Translations under genes and position numbers: made by a program
Assembly: GCA_934635045.1 (NCBI GenBank)
Contig: CAKTZA010000024.1
Coordinates: 1-47,546 of the forward strand
DNA: 47,546 nt
Source of the DNA: an uncultured Kiritimatiellota bacterium
Lineage (GTDB): Bacteria; Verrucomicrobiota; Kiritimatiellia; RFP12; UBA1067
Reading direction: 5' to 3'
Shown: positions 16,710 to 24,424 of the stretch, in pieces
Layout: each line of letters opens with the position of its first letter
Numbering within the stretch: the stretch's first letter is position 1
The notes under the pieces: model-generated
The model's database searches: none
Told to the model about the DNA's origin: nothing
What the model saw: only the letters and a program-made list of their open reading frames with translations

Positions 16710-17924
16710 CTACTGAGGCCCCGTGCCGCCGTTCACGTAGAGGCGATGCAGGCGCACGGTCGTGCCCGTCGAGCCGTTGCGTGCCGCCGCCAGGACGCGC
16801 AGGCGGACGCGATGGCGCCCGCGCGGCAGGTCGTCCGCCAGAATCTCCACGTAGGGATAGTGCAGGTCGCCGTAGTCCGCGCGCAGCCGGAGGCGACGCG
16901 GCGAACCGCCATCGACGAACACCTCCAGGTCGCCTGCATCCGGTCCGGCCGTCAGGAACGCCGCCAGCGTCGTCCCCTCGAACGTGACGTCAAGCGCCGC
17001 CCCCGCCCGGTCGCTCCACCAGATCGCGCCCTTCCGGTACGGCGCGCGCATGTCGCCCGGCACCGCGTTCCAGTCGGGAACCGCATGCCGCCAGCCGCCG
17101 TCCACCGCAACCACGCACGTCGGCGGCACGGGCGCGCCCCTGTCGTAGGACGCGGCGTCGATCGGCTCGGGCAGAGGCTGCGGCACGGCAGCGGCATACG
17201 GATCGAACACGCGGTCGATGGCCGCCTCGAAGACGCGCGCGGCGAACCGACAGCCCTCCGGCGACGGATGGCAGTCGCGGTAGCCCGTCCAGTCAAGGCC
17301 GCCCGTGGCAGCGGAGGCGGCCAGCGCCGAGCCGACGTCCGCCAATGCGGCGCCATAGCGTTTCGCGACCTCTGCGTGCGCGGCGTAGGAGACGGGCGTT
17401 CCGCCCCGCCGGATGAGGTCGAACTGATCCCTGTTCACCGTCAGCCCCACGACCACGGCGCATTTCGGATTCGCCTTCCGCACGCGCCGCACGACGCCTT
17501 CCAGGCCGCGGATGCACCGTGCACGGTCGAAATGGCCGTCCTGCTCGTCGTTCACGGCAAACTCCACGACGAACAGGTCGGGCAAACCGTGCGAAAGGAC
17601 GTCTTCATCGACGCGAAACGCCCCCGCATCCGAACACGTCGACGAGAGCCCGGCGGCGATTTCGGCAAACGCGACATCGGGGTACTTCGCCCGGAGGGCC
17701 TTCATCACGAGCGGACGGTAGCCGTCCATCTCGGTGATCGAGCCGCCGAGGAACGCGACCGTCCGATGCACGGCCGCATTCGTCTGCGCGCGGACGTCCG
17801 CCACGGCGTTCGCCGTTCCCGCCGTCGGCTCGAAGAACGTCCCCGGCCCGGCGGCAACCGCCACGCCCCCCCACACGCACAGCGAAACGCAGCACGCCCT
17901 CTGAATCTGGTCAAACGATTTCAT
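16710..17924 (-). CDS. SGNH/GDSL-type hydrolase, exported
   Basis: A 404-aa protein. The start at 17924 gives a signal peptide (MKSFDQIQRACCVSLCVWGG) and a 7-nt gap to the -10 box. SGNH block I is VAFLGGSITEMDGYRP near residue 50. The block III Asn is in FVVEFAVNDEQDG near residue 115, and the catalytic Asp/His block is YRDCHPSPEG near residue 215. After about residue 270 a beta-rich accessory domain follows, perhaps carbohydrate-binding. Such proteins often deacetylate sugars or polysaccharides, which fits the GH20, CE7 and GHL10 enzymes nearby; the substrate is unknown. It has its own promoter and terminator, so it is a single-gene unit. Confidence 0.85.
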   Translation of the reverse strand: MKSFDQIQRACCVSLCVWGGVAVAAGPGTFFEPTAGTANAVADVRAQTNAAVHRTVAFLGGSITEMDGYRPLVMKALRAKYPDVAFAEIAAGLSSTCSDAGAFRVDEDVLSHGLPDLFVVEFAVNDEQDGHFDRARCIRGLEGVVRRVRKANPKCAVVVGLTVNRDQFDLIRRGGTPVSYAAHAEVAKRYGAALADVGSALAASAATGGLDWTGYRDCHPSPEGCRFAARVFEAAIDRVFDPYAAAVPQPLPEPIDAASYDRGAPVPPTCVVAVDGGWRHAVPDWNAVPGDMRAPYRKGAIWWSDRAGAALDVTFEGTTLAAFLTAGPDAGDLEVFVDGGSPRRLRLRADYGDLHYPYVEILADDLPRGRHRVRLRVLAAARNGSTGTTVRLHRLYVNGGTGPQ

Positions 17925-17931
17925 GATGCGT

Positions 17932-17940
17932 ATTATAGCA
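17932..17940 (-). promoter_or_regulatory. Extended -10 promoter giving a leaderless SGNH hydrolase mRNA
   Basis: TGCTATAAT is followed by seven bases (ACGCATC) and then the ATG at 17924, so the predicted +1 falls at or within a base or two of the start codon. Confidence 0.75.
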
Positions 17941-17953
17941 AAAAACGAAACCG

Positions 17954-20695
17954 TCAGGCACGCCACGTGAACCACTGGTCGGGATAGGCACACACAAGTT
18001 CCGCGAGCGCGGCCTCATACGCCGCCGCCATCGCCTTCGTCTCGTCCGGCAGGCGGCGCACGACCGCGCGGTAGCCGCGTCCCGTCCAGACGCAGGCGAC
18101 GAAGTAGGCGGGATGCCCCAGCGCGTGCGCGAAGCGGAACGCGCCGCGTCCCCGGTCGCCCGCCATCACGAGGCAGTCGCCGCGCTCCAGCGCCTCGCCC
18201 GCGAGAAAGGCCGTCGCCATCCCGATTTCCGAAATCGGATGGATCACGACCTTCGCTCGGTTCGCATGGCGCAGGTAGAAGCGGTTGAAGACGCCCGTCC
18301 GGTCGAAGTCCATCCAGGCGTGGAACGTGAACGCGCACCCGTCGAGCGCCGCGAGCGCCTCCACCGTGCCGCAGTGGGACGACAGCACGAACACGCCGCG
18401 CCCCGCCCGCACGTCCGCGACGAACGCCGCCGCGTCCGCCGAGCCGTCCGTCGCGACGCGCGGCAGGTCGCGTCCGTCGGCCATGACGACAAGCTTGTCC
18501 GCCAGCGACCGCGTGAAGTGGACGAGCTTGCGCGCCGTCGTCGCCCGGCGCACCGTGCGCGAGAACGTCCACGCGCAGAGCCCGACGGCGGCGGCGAAGA
18601 GATGCAGGGCCCTGAGCCCGAAGAGGCGATAAAGCCCCCACAGGATCTCCAGCCCGAGCGGCGTCGCGGCCAGTTCCGTCGGCGCGGCGGTCTCCGGCGC
18701 GCGGCGGCGTGTCAGCCACGCGACGCCGAACCCGACCGGAAGCCCGATGCCGAGGACGAAGCCAAACCCCTGCACGACCGGGAACGAGACGAAGTAAAGC
18801 GCACCGAACCCCGCGAGGCTCGTCAGCAGCGAACAGAGCGCCGGCTTCAGCGCCGCGCGTCCGCCGTTATGCAGGAACACCGTGTAGTCGACGCTCATGC
18901 CCGCCAAAAGGAAGCACGCGAGCAGATGAAAGAGATTCACCTTTTCGCCCAAAAGGCCGAGCAGCCCCGCGACGGCGGCCATCGCACAGACGGACGGCAC
19001 GAACATCTCAACCGCCCGGCGACGGCAGAAGACGACGAGCGCAGCGAGCATCAGCGCGAGCGCAAAGCCAAGCCGCACAAGCGTCTCGTCCGTCCAGCGC
19101 GCGAGAACCGCGCCCAGCTGCACGCGCGGCTGAAGAAAGCGAACGCCGTCCGGCAGGGGTTCCGCCGGACGCGGCACGGACGCAATCGCATACGCCCCCG
19201 GTTCGCCGCGCGGCGGACACGGCGATTCGGACAGTCCCAGCTTCTGCCTCTGGCGCTCGCCCTGTTCGGCGTACAGCTTCTCGACATGCGCGGCAACCGT
19301 CGCGCGGTCGAAGACGAGGAACCCGCGCTCCGCATCCGCCGAGCCGCTCAATTCCGCAAAACGCCGTTCCGCCGCCGCGAGTTCCGTCGGCGGACGGTAC
19401 AGCGCCGTCAGGTCGGTTCCGAAACGGACGCGATACAGGCCGACAACAATTAGCAAGGCGACAAGGCAGCACCCCGCGCGCACCCCCCAACGAAAACCTC
19501 CGTGCCTCCGCGCCTCCGTGTGAGCCAATCCGTCCGGCATCCTCCTTCGCGTCGGATACCCCCCGACGACATACGCGAGCGCGGCGGCAAGCCCCACGCC
19601 GAGGAAGACCGCCGACTGGCGCAGGACGGGCAACGACGACACCATCAGCGGCACGAGACTGATTTCCGTCGTGAGCCACGAAACGGCGAGATTGCGCGTG
19701 ACGGCGGCGCGGCGCGCGTCCGCCAGAAGCCAGTGGAACGAGTAGTCAATCACGAGGCCCATCACCGTCGTGCCGAAGACGACCGTCATCAGGTGGATCT
19801 CGGAGAACAGCGCCAGGAGCGCGGCGGCCCCGGCGAGCGCGGCGACCGCGAGCGACGCGGCGAGGAGCGGAATCCAGCGGACGCTGCGGAACGCGAAGAC
19901 CGACAGGAGCGCGATGAAGACGAACGAGAAAATGCTGAGCGCATTGATCTCCCGCTTGCAGTTGCCCGCCGTGACAGCCGTGTGCAGGGGTACGCCGCAA
20001 GCGGCGACCGAGACAGACGGGAACGCCGCGCGCACCGCCGACAGCACGGCGTTCAGCTCGGCGCGGAAGACGATGAGCGCGTCGGCATCCGCCGCGATTT
20101 CCGGGCGTAGACGAAGCGGCAGGACAACCGACGTCGCGCCGTGACCGTCCGTCGCCGTCAGCAGGCCGTCCCGCACGTTCCAGTTCGCACGCGCGGACAT
20201 CTGCGCGCGCACAAAGCCGTCCGCGAGCGCAAAGGGGTCTTCCGCGACGGGGAAGAGCGGCGGCAGCGGCGAGGCATAGAACTTCTTCAGGGCCTTTTGC
20301 GCCACGCGCGCACGGCCTTCGGACGTCTCGAGAAGCCGCACGTCGTCAAGCGCGGCGAGACCATAGCGGTTCGTCGCCAACGCGGCCAGGGGATTCTCCG
20401 CCGTGGGCACAAGCTTGTCTGACGGCAGACGGGCCTGAATCGCACGCGCCGCCGCCACGGCCTGCGCCACGTCGTCCGCCGGCCCGATGAGAACCGGCAC
20501 GAGATCGGCGGACGCCGTGCGCACGGCGGCGGGAATCGCCTCCACGCCGTCCCCGACCAGGTCGTCCAACGACGTGCGGACGGCAATCGGCCGCCGCACG
20601 AACAGGCCCGCCGCCAACACAAGCAGCACCACGGGCGCGCCCCACAGGACGGCGCGCCGCCGCAAGCCGCCGCTTTTCGCGCGTCCTTCCATCAT
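17954..20695 (-). CDS. MMPL/RND-type exporter fused to an LpxL-like acyltransferase
   Basis: A 913-aa protein, started at 20695 because this ATG overlaps the ybeY stop (ATGA). Residues about 15-690 are an MMPL-type exporter: an N-terminal helix, a periplasmic loop, a first helix bundle (INALSIFSFVFIALLSVFAF) and a second bundle (LFHLLACFLLAGMSVDYTVF). Residues about 710-913 match LpxL-like lysophospholipid acyltransferases, with the HX4E site as HCGTVE near residue 771 and AWMDFDRTGVFNRFYL after it. Such exporters and acyltransferases are separate genes in aryl-polyene and flexirubin-type clusters. Joined, they suggest acylation and transport of a lipid coupled in one membrane protein. Three 8-nt repeats interrupt a loop at 19498-19521. 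Confidence 0.8.
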   Translation of the reverse strand: MMEGRAKSGGLRRRAVLWGAPVVLLVLAAGLFVRRPIAVRTSLDDLVGDGVEAIPAAVRTASADLVPVLIGPADDVAQAVAAARAIQARLPSDKLVPTAENPLAALATNRYGLAALDDVRLLETSEGRARVAQKALKKFYASPLPPLFPVAEDPFALADGFVRAQMSARANWNVRDGLLTATDGHGATSVVLPLRLRPEIAADADALIVFRAELNAVLSAVRAAFPSVSVAACGVPLHTAVTAGNCKREINALSIFSFVFIALLSVFAFRSVRWIPLLAASLAVAALAGAAALLALFSEIHLMTVVFGTTVMGLVIDYSFHWLLADARRAAVTRNLAVSWLTTEISLVPLMVSSLPVLRQSAVFLGVGLAAALAYVVGGYPTRRRMPDGLAHTEARRHGGFRWGVRAGCCLVALLIVVGLYRVRFGTDLTALYRPPTELAAAERRFAELSGSADAERGFLVFDRATVAAHVEKLYAEQGERQRQKLGLSESPCPPRGEPGAYAIASVPRPAEPLPDGVRFLQPRVQLGAVLARWTDETLVRLGFALALMLAALVVFCRRRAVEMFVPSVCAMAAVAGLLGLLGEKVNLFHLLACFLLAGMSVDYTVFLHNGGRAALKPALCSLLTSLAGFGALYFVSFPVVQGFGFVLGIGLPVGFGVAWLTRRRAPETAAPTELAATPLGLEILWGLYRLFGLRALHLFAAAVGLCAWTFSRTVRRATTARKLVHFTRSLADKLVVMADGRDLPRVATDGSADAAAFVADVRAGRGVFVLSSHCGTVEALAALDGCAFTFHAWMDFDRTGVFNRFYLRHANRAKVVIHPISEIGMATAFLAGEALERGDCLVMAGDRGRGAFRFAHALGHPAYFVACVWTGRGYRAVVRRLPDETKAMAAAYEAALAELVCAYPDQWFTWRA
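19498..19521 (-). repeat. Three 8-nt tandem units inside the MMPL fusion gene
   Basis: On the plus strand the units read CTCCGTGC, CTCCGCGC and CTCCGTGT. On the coding strand they give the peptide HTEARRHGG, in a loop just before a membrane helix, so they are tolerated in frame. They resemble the micro-repeat arrays in rsmE, birA and the ABC ATPase gene. Confidence 0.7.
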
Positions 20696-21177
20696 GACGC
20701 ACCGCCCTCCGAATCTGGCAACGCCCGCAGCCACGTGAGCTCGCGCCGCCGCATGCGCGCATAGTCCGACGGCGTCAGGTCATCGGCACCCGAAAGGTGA
20801 TCCATGCCGTGCGCGACATACAGCAGAAGCTCCTTTGCCGCGCTCCAGCCCCGCCGCTTCGGCGCCACGCGGACGGCTTGGTCACAGTTGACGTACAGTT
20901 CCCCGTAGACGCCCGGAGCCTCACCCGGCAACGCATCGTACCGCTGCGTGATGACGTCCGTCGCACCCGCCACGCCGTTGATCGCCTGATGGACCTCGGC
21001 CGAGAACGCATCGTCCTGCAAGACGACCGTCACCGCGCGAAACGGCACGCCGATGCGCGCGGCGCTCCGCGCGGCGAAGAACGCCGCCGCCGCACGAAGG
21101 ACGCGTCGACTCAAATCGAGCGTACGCGGCAGCCCCCCCTCGACCGCAATCTGGCAGACTGTCCGGCCCGCGCTCAT
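20692..21177 (-). CDS. ybeY: rRNA maturation endoribonuclease YbeY-like
   Basis: A 161-aa protein of the UPF0054/YbeY family, zinc-dependent RNases in 16S rRNA 3' maturation and ribosome quality control. The core VTVVLQDDAFSAEVHQAING is followed by the metal site HGMDHLSGADD, with H123 and H127. The consensus ends in a third His (GYDH), which is Asp133 here. That loses or swaps a zinc ligand; substitutions at this position occur in some families, so activity is possible but not assured. The gene overlaps birA and the exporter fusion by ATGA on both sides. Confidence 0.85.
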   Translation of the reverse strand: MSAGRTVCQIAVEGGLPRTLDLSRRVLRAAAAFFAARSAARIGVPFRAVTVVLQDDAFSAEVHQAINGVAGATDVITQRYDALPGEAPGVYGELYVNCDQAVRVAPKRRGWSAAKELLLYVAHGMDHLSGADDLTPSDYARMRRRELTWLRALPDSEGGAS

Positions 21178-21932
21178 CCGATCGCCTCCACATGCGCCTC
21201 ACCGGCATAGACGCGCGTCACGCCGACCAGCAGCGAACCGTCGGGCTGGATGCCCCCGCAGACGCCGCGCACCGGCTCCGCATCGTCGTCCGTCTGCCGC
21301 ACGGCGAGGGTCTGTCCCCGCAGGAAATCAATCGCGCAAATCGCCGGATAGACGGCCGCGAAGCCCTGCTCGCGCCACGTCTCGTACCATCGCCCCAGTG
21401 CCTCCAGAACCGCCTCCCGCACCCTGGGGACAGACCCCACACCTGTGGGCGTACCCGTGGGGACAGACCCCGCCAATAACGTGGGGACAGACCCCAAGGA
21501 AATCGCCTTATCTGCAAGTTCTGGCGGAAAAACGCGCTGTTTTACATTGATTCCGATACCGACGATAATCCTGTCGCGATTCCGCTCGCACAGGATTCCC
21601 GCGACCTTGCGGCCGCCGATCAGCACGTCGTTCGGCCACTTGAGAGCGACTTCGCGCGCGATGCCGGTCGGCAAAAGTGCGCGAACCGCCTGCACGACAG
21701 CCAGCCCCACGACAAGCGGCAGCGTCACGACCGCCTCTGGGGACAGACCCCCGACCGACAGGACGGCACTCATCATGAGGTTCGCCCCCGGCGGCGACTG
21801 CCACTTGTGGTCGAGGCGTCCGCGCCCCGCCGTCTGGAAATCAGCCGTGTAGACGTCGCCATGCGCACCGGCGCGCGCGTCCACGTTCGTCGAAGCCGTC
21901 TCGACCTTGTGATGGAGCCGCCAGTCGATCAT
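21174..21932 (-). CDS. birA: Biotin-[acetyl-CoA-carboxylase] ligase
   Basis: A 252-aa BirA-type ligase that makes biotinyl-AMP and transfers biotin to the acetyl-CoA carboxylase carrier protein. The family motifs are STNVDAR, TAGRGRLDHKWQSPPGANL (biotinyl-AMP loop) and ALKWPNDVLIGGRKVAGIL (catalytic Lys region). There is no N-terminal helix-turn-helix, so it should not act as the biotin repressor. Around residue 146-168 the linker before the C-terminal SH3-like domain carries GSVPT-like repeats encoded by three GGGGACAGACCCC copies, and a fourth copy encodes SVGGLSPE upstream. The gene is ATGA-coupled to the SDR gene and to ybeY. Confidence 0.92.
   Translation of the reverse strand: MIDWRLHHKVETASTNVDARAGAHGDVYTADFQTAGRGRLDHKWQSPPGANLMMSAVLSVGGLSPEAVVTLPLVVGLAVVQAVRALLPTGIAREVALKWPNDVLIGGRKVAGILCERNRDRIIVGIGINVKQRVFPPELADKAISLGSVPTLLAGSVPTGTPTGVGSVPRVREAVLEALGRWYETWREQGFAAVYPAICAIDFLRGQTLAVRQTDDDAEPVRGVCGGIQPDGSLLVGVTRVYAGEAHVEAIG
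21426..21495 (-). repeat. Three GGGGACAGACCCC palindromes in birA
   Basis: Exact 13-nt copies lie at 21426-21438, 21459-21471 and 21483-21495. Each can form GGGG/CCCC around ACAGA. They are in frame and encode GSVP-type residues in a surface linker. Confidence 0.9.
21739..21751 (-). repeat. Fourth GGGGACAGACCCC copy in birA
   Basis: The same 13-nt palindrome occurs 243 nt from the cluster of three, again inside birA and in frame, encoding part of VGGLSPE. Confidence 0.85.
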
Positions 21933-22573
21933 CTCAAGCCTCCCAGCAGATGCTGCCCGCCGTCGACGGGAATGACCGCGCCCGTCGTCGCACGCGCCGT
22001 CAGCAGATACGCGACGCAGGCGGCCACGTCGTCCGCCGTCGGACGCCCAATCAGGGTCTCACCGGCCTTTTCGTGAACCGCTGTCGGCGGCAGGACGGGG
22101 CCGGGGGCGACGGCGTTGACGCGCAGCGTCTCCGCGAAGAGCGCCGCCGCCTTGCGCGTGTCGTCCAGCAGTGCGGCCTTGGTCGCCGCATAGGCATCCA
22201 GCCCTTCACGTGCAACGCCCAAGATCCGCGTGTCGAGGATGTTGACGACCGCGCCGCGTCCCGTCTCGCGCCCCGCCATCAGCCGCGTGAGCTTCTGCGG
22301 CGCCGACAGGTTGACGGCCGTCAGCCGCGCCGACGCGCCGCTGAAGAGCGCGGCGTTGTTGACGAGCGCATCCGGCGGCTGTCCGTCCAACAGGCGAAGC
22401 GCAGTGGCGTACGCGCGCACAGGCCCCATCGCATCGGCGAAATCGGCCACGATGTCCGCGCCAGCCTCCGCGCGATGCGAGGTCGTCAGCACACGCCAGC
22501 CTTGCGCGCGCAACCCCTCGGCAATGGCCCTCCCAAGGCGCGTCGTCCCGCCTGTCACCAGAACCGTCTTCAT
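21929..22573 (-). CDS. Short-chain dehydrogenase/reductase, possibly pteridine-reductase-like
   Basis: A 214-aa Rossmann-fold oxidoreductase, with the start at 22573 coupled by ATGA to the upstream phosphatase. Features are VTGGTTRLGRAIAEGL (nucleotide-binding TGxxxxxG), VNNAALF, YAATK (catalytic Tyr and Lys) and NAVAPGPVLPP. The arrangement around the GPVLPP segment resembles FolM/pteridine reductases that regenerate tetrahydrofolate- or monapterin-type cofactors. A queuosine gene, also pterin-related, lies two genes upstream. Family call firm, substrate inferred. Confidence 0.85.
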   Translation of the reverse strand: MKTVLVTGGTTRLGRAIAEGLRAQGWRVLTTSHRAEAGADIVADFADAMGPVRAYATALRLLDGQPPDALVNNAALFSGASARLTAVNLSAPQKLTRLMAGRETGRGAVVNILDTRILGVAREGLDAYAATKAALLDDTRKAAALFAETLRVNAVAPGPVLPPTAVHEKAGETLIGRPTADDVAACVAYLLTARATTGAVIPVDGGQHLLGGLR

Positions 22574-23211
22574 TCGTCCTCCTTTAGATAGCGCAGCAGC
22601 TCGTCGAAGCGGCGGATGCGCACCGTGTAGCGCGAATCCCGCAACTGGCCGAAGCCGTAGGTGCAGAACGCGCTCTTCACGCCCGCGTTCGCCGCGCAGT
22701 CGAGATCCGTCCAACTGTCGCCGACCATCCAGTCGTGGGACGACAGTCGGTGGCCGCGCAAGCGCGCCGCGCAGTCGCGCAGCGGCAGGGCGGACGGCTT
22801 CATCTCCGCGCAGTCGCCGCCCGCCACCACGGCCGTGCCGAAGAGGCAGTCGAGGCCGAACTTCTCGAGAATCATCCGCGTCGCGAAATTCGGCTTGTTC
22901 GTGTTGACGCCCAGAAGCCAGCCGCGCCGCACGAGTTCCGTCAGCGTCTCGCGCACGCCCGGATAGAGCGTGACCGCCTCGCAGCAGTGCTCGGCGTAGT
23001 GGCTGCGGAAAATCGCCGCGACCTCCTCGCCCGTCCGTTCGGGAATCGCGTGTTCGAGCAGATAGCGCGCACCCTGTCCGACAAAGCCGATGACCGTCTC
23101 GACCGGCAGTTCCGCGAGCCCCAAGTCGCGCCGCGTGTGGTTGACCGTCGCTGCCAAATCGGCCTTCGAGTCGATGAGCGTGCCGTCCATGTCAAAGAAA
23201 ACCGCATTCAT
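22570..23211 (-). CDS. HAD-family phosphatase, phosphoglycolate phosphatase-like
   Basis: A 213-aa haloacid dehalogenase-type phosphatase. Motif I is FFDMDGTLIDS at residues 5-15, motif II lies in GVNTNKPNF, motif III is the Lys in AEMKPSALPL, and motif IV is VGDSWTDLDCA. The helical cap after motif I (DLAATVNHTRRDLGL) is as in Gph. The probable reaction is dephosphorylation of 2-phosphoglycolate or a related small phosphoester. The start at 23211 overlaps the queH stop by ATGA. Confidence 0.85.
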   Translation of the reverse strand: MNAVFFDMDGTLIDSKADLAATVNHTRRDLGLAELPVETVIGFVGQGARYLLEHAIPERTGEEVAAIFRSHYAEHCCEAVTLYPGVRETLTELVRRGWLLGVNTNKPNFATRMILEKFGLDCLFGTAVVAGGDCAEMKPSALPLRDCAARLRGHRLSSHDWMVGDSWTDLDCAANAGVKSAFCTYGFGQLRDSRYTVRIRRFDELLRYLKEDE

Positions 23212-23765
23212 GCCTGCATCCTCCGCTTGGAAAATTCGCAGCCGCAATACGACTGCCGGTAGAGCCCCAGTTCCTCCGCGCGGCGCACGGACAGCTTGAA
23301 GCCCTCCTTCTTCTTGAAGTCAATCGTCAAGAACGGTGGCGCGTGCGGGTCGGAAGACGAACCCGCCGCCGCTTGGCCCGCCGCAAAGACGACGGCACTG
23401 ACCTTATGCGGCGAGACGGTCAACGACGTCGTGAAGGCGTCCAGCCCGTTCGCCACCGCGAAGGCGGCTGCTTTCGCGAGGTTGTAACGAAAGCACCGCG
23501 CGCACCGCGCGCCCTTCTCTGGCGCGTCCTCGTAGCCGGCGGCGACGTCGCGCAGCCATTCGGCGTGGTCGTAGGGAAGCGCGGCAAAGCGGACGCCCTC
23601 GACGCGCGCCAACCGCTCGGCGGCGGCGCGGCGTCTCTCGAACTCCTCCACCGTGTCGATGTTTGAGTTCGCGAAGAGGAGCATCACGTCATACCCTGCA
23701 TCCCGCAGACGCGGCACACAGGCGGACGCGCACGGCCCGCAGCACACATGGAGGACAGCCGTCAT
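23208..23765 (-). CDS. queH: Epoxyqueuosine reductase QueH
   Basis: A 185-aa enzyme that performs the last step of queuosine synthesis in the tRNA anticodon, reducing epoxyqueuosine. The start at 23765 (MTAVLHVCCGPC) overlaps the murI stop by ATGA. The metal-binding signature is visible: HVCCGPC near residue 6, GARCARCFRYNL in the middle, and YCGCEFSKR at the C-terminus. QueH is the non-cobalamin alternative to QueG. No other queuosine genes are nearby. Confidence 0.93.
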   Translation of the reverse strand: MTAVLHVCCGPCASACVPRLRDAGYDVMLLFANSNIDTVEEFERRRAAAERLARVEGVRFAALPYDHAEWLRDVAAGYEDAPEKGARCARCFRYNLAKAAAFAVANGLDAFTTSLTVSPHKVSAVVFAAGQAAAGSSSDPHAPPFLTIDFKKKEGFKLSVRRAEELGLYRQSYCGCEFSKRRMQA

Positions 23766-24424
23766 TTCAGTCCATTCACGACGCGCCGGATCTGCCGCGC
23801 GACAGCGTCCGACGGATCGATCACCTCGGCGCGTCCCGCACAGATTCTCTCGATCACGGGCTTCAGGTGCGGAAAGTGCGTACAGCCGAGGACGAGGCGG
23901 TCGGCCCCTGCCTTCAGAAGCGGCTCGATCTTCGCGCGGACAATCCGCTCGACCTTCTCGCCCGACGTCTCGCCGCGCTCGACGAGCGTGACGAACTCGT
24001 CGGCGACAACCGCGAGCACCGTCACGTCCTTGGCGAACCTCGCCTTCGTCTCGTTGTAGAGGCGGCCGTGGAACGTGCCCGCCGTCGCGAGGACGCCGAC
24101 GACGCCCGTCTTCGACTTGAGCGCGGCGGGCTTCAGCGCGGGCTCGATGCCGACGAACGGAATCGCGGGATAGCGCGCGCGCAGGTGATCGATCGCGGCA
24201 GCCGTCGCCGTGTTGCAGGCGACGACAATCACCCCACAGCCGCGCCGCAGAAGCTCTTCGGTGTTCGCGACCGACAGGCGCACAATCTCCTCCGGCGGCC
24301 TGTTGCCGTAGGGACAATGCGCCGAGTCGGCAAGGTAGTCCGTCGCGACGTCCGGGCAGAGCCTCTGAAACGCGCGCAGGATGCACGTGCCGCCGATGCC
24401 GCTGTCAAAGAAGCCGACCTTCAT
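23762..24424 (-). CDS. murI: Glutamate racemase
   Basis: A 220-aa cytoplasmic enzyme converting L- to D-glutamate for peptidoglycan. It shows FFDSGIGGTCILRAF at the N-terminus, the two catalytic cysteines in VVACNTATAAA (about residue 69) and LGCTHFPHLKP (about residue 181), and YGNRPPEEI. It is somewhat short but complete. ATGA overlaps couple it to the ABC ATPase gene upstream and queH downstream. Confidence 0.95.
   Translation of the reverse strand: MKVGFFDSGIGGTCILRAFQRLCPDVATDYLADSAHCPYGNRPPEEIVRLSVANTEELLRRGCGVIVVACNTATAAAIDHLRARYPAIPFVGIEPALKPAALKSKTGVVGVLATAGTFHGRLYNETKARFAKDVTVLAVVADEFVTLVERGETSGEKVERIVRAKIEPLLKAGADRLVLGCTHFPHLKPVIERICAGRAEVIDPSDAVARQIRRVVNGLK

Noticed and set aside
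21426..21495. CRISPR array
   Set aside because: Three 13-nt palindromes spaced 33 and 24 nt apart inside an open gene are too short and too close for CRISPR repeats, and no cas gene is nearby.
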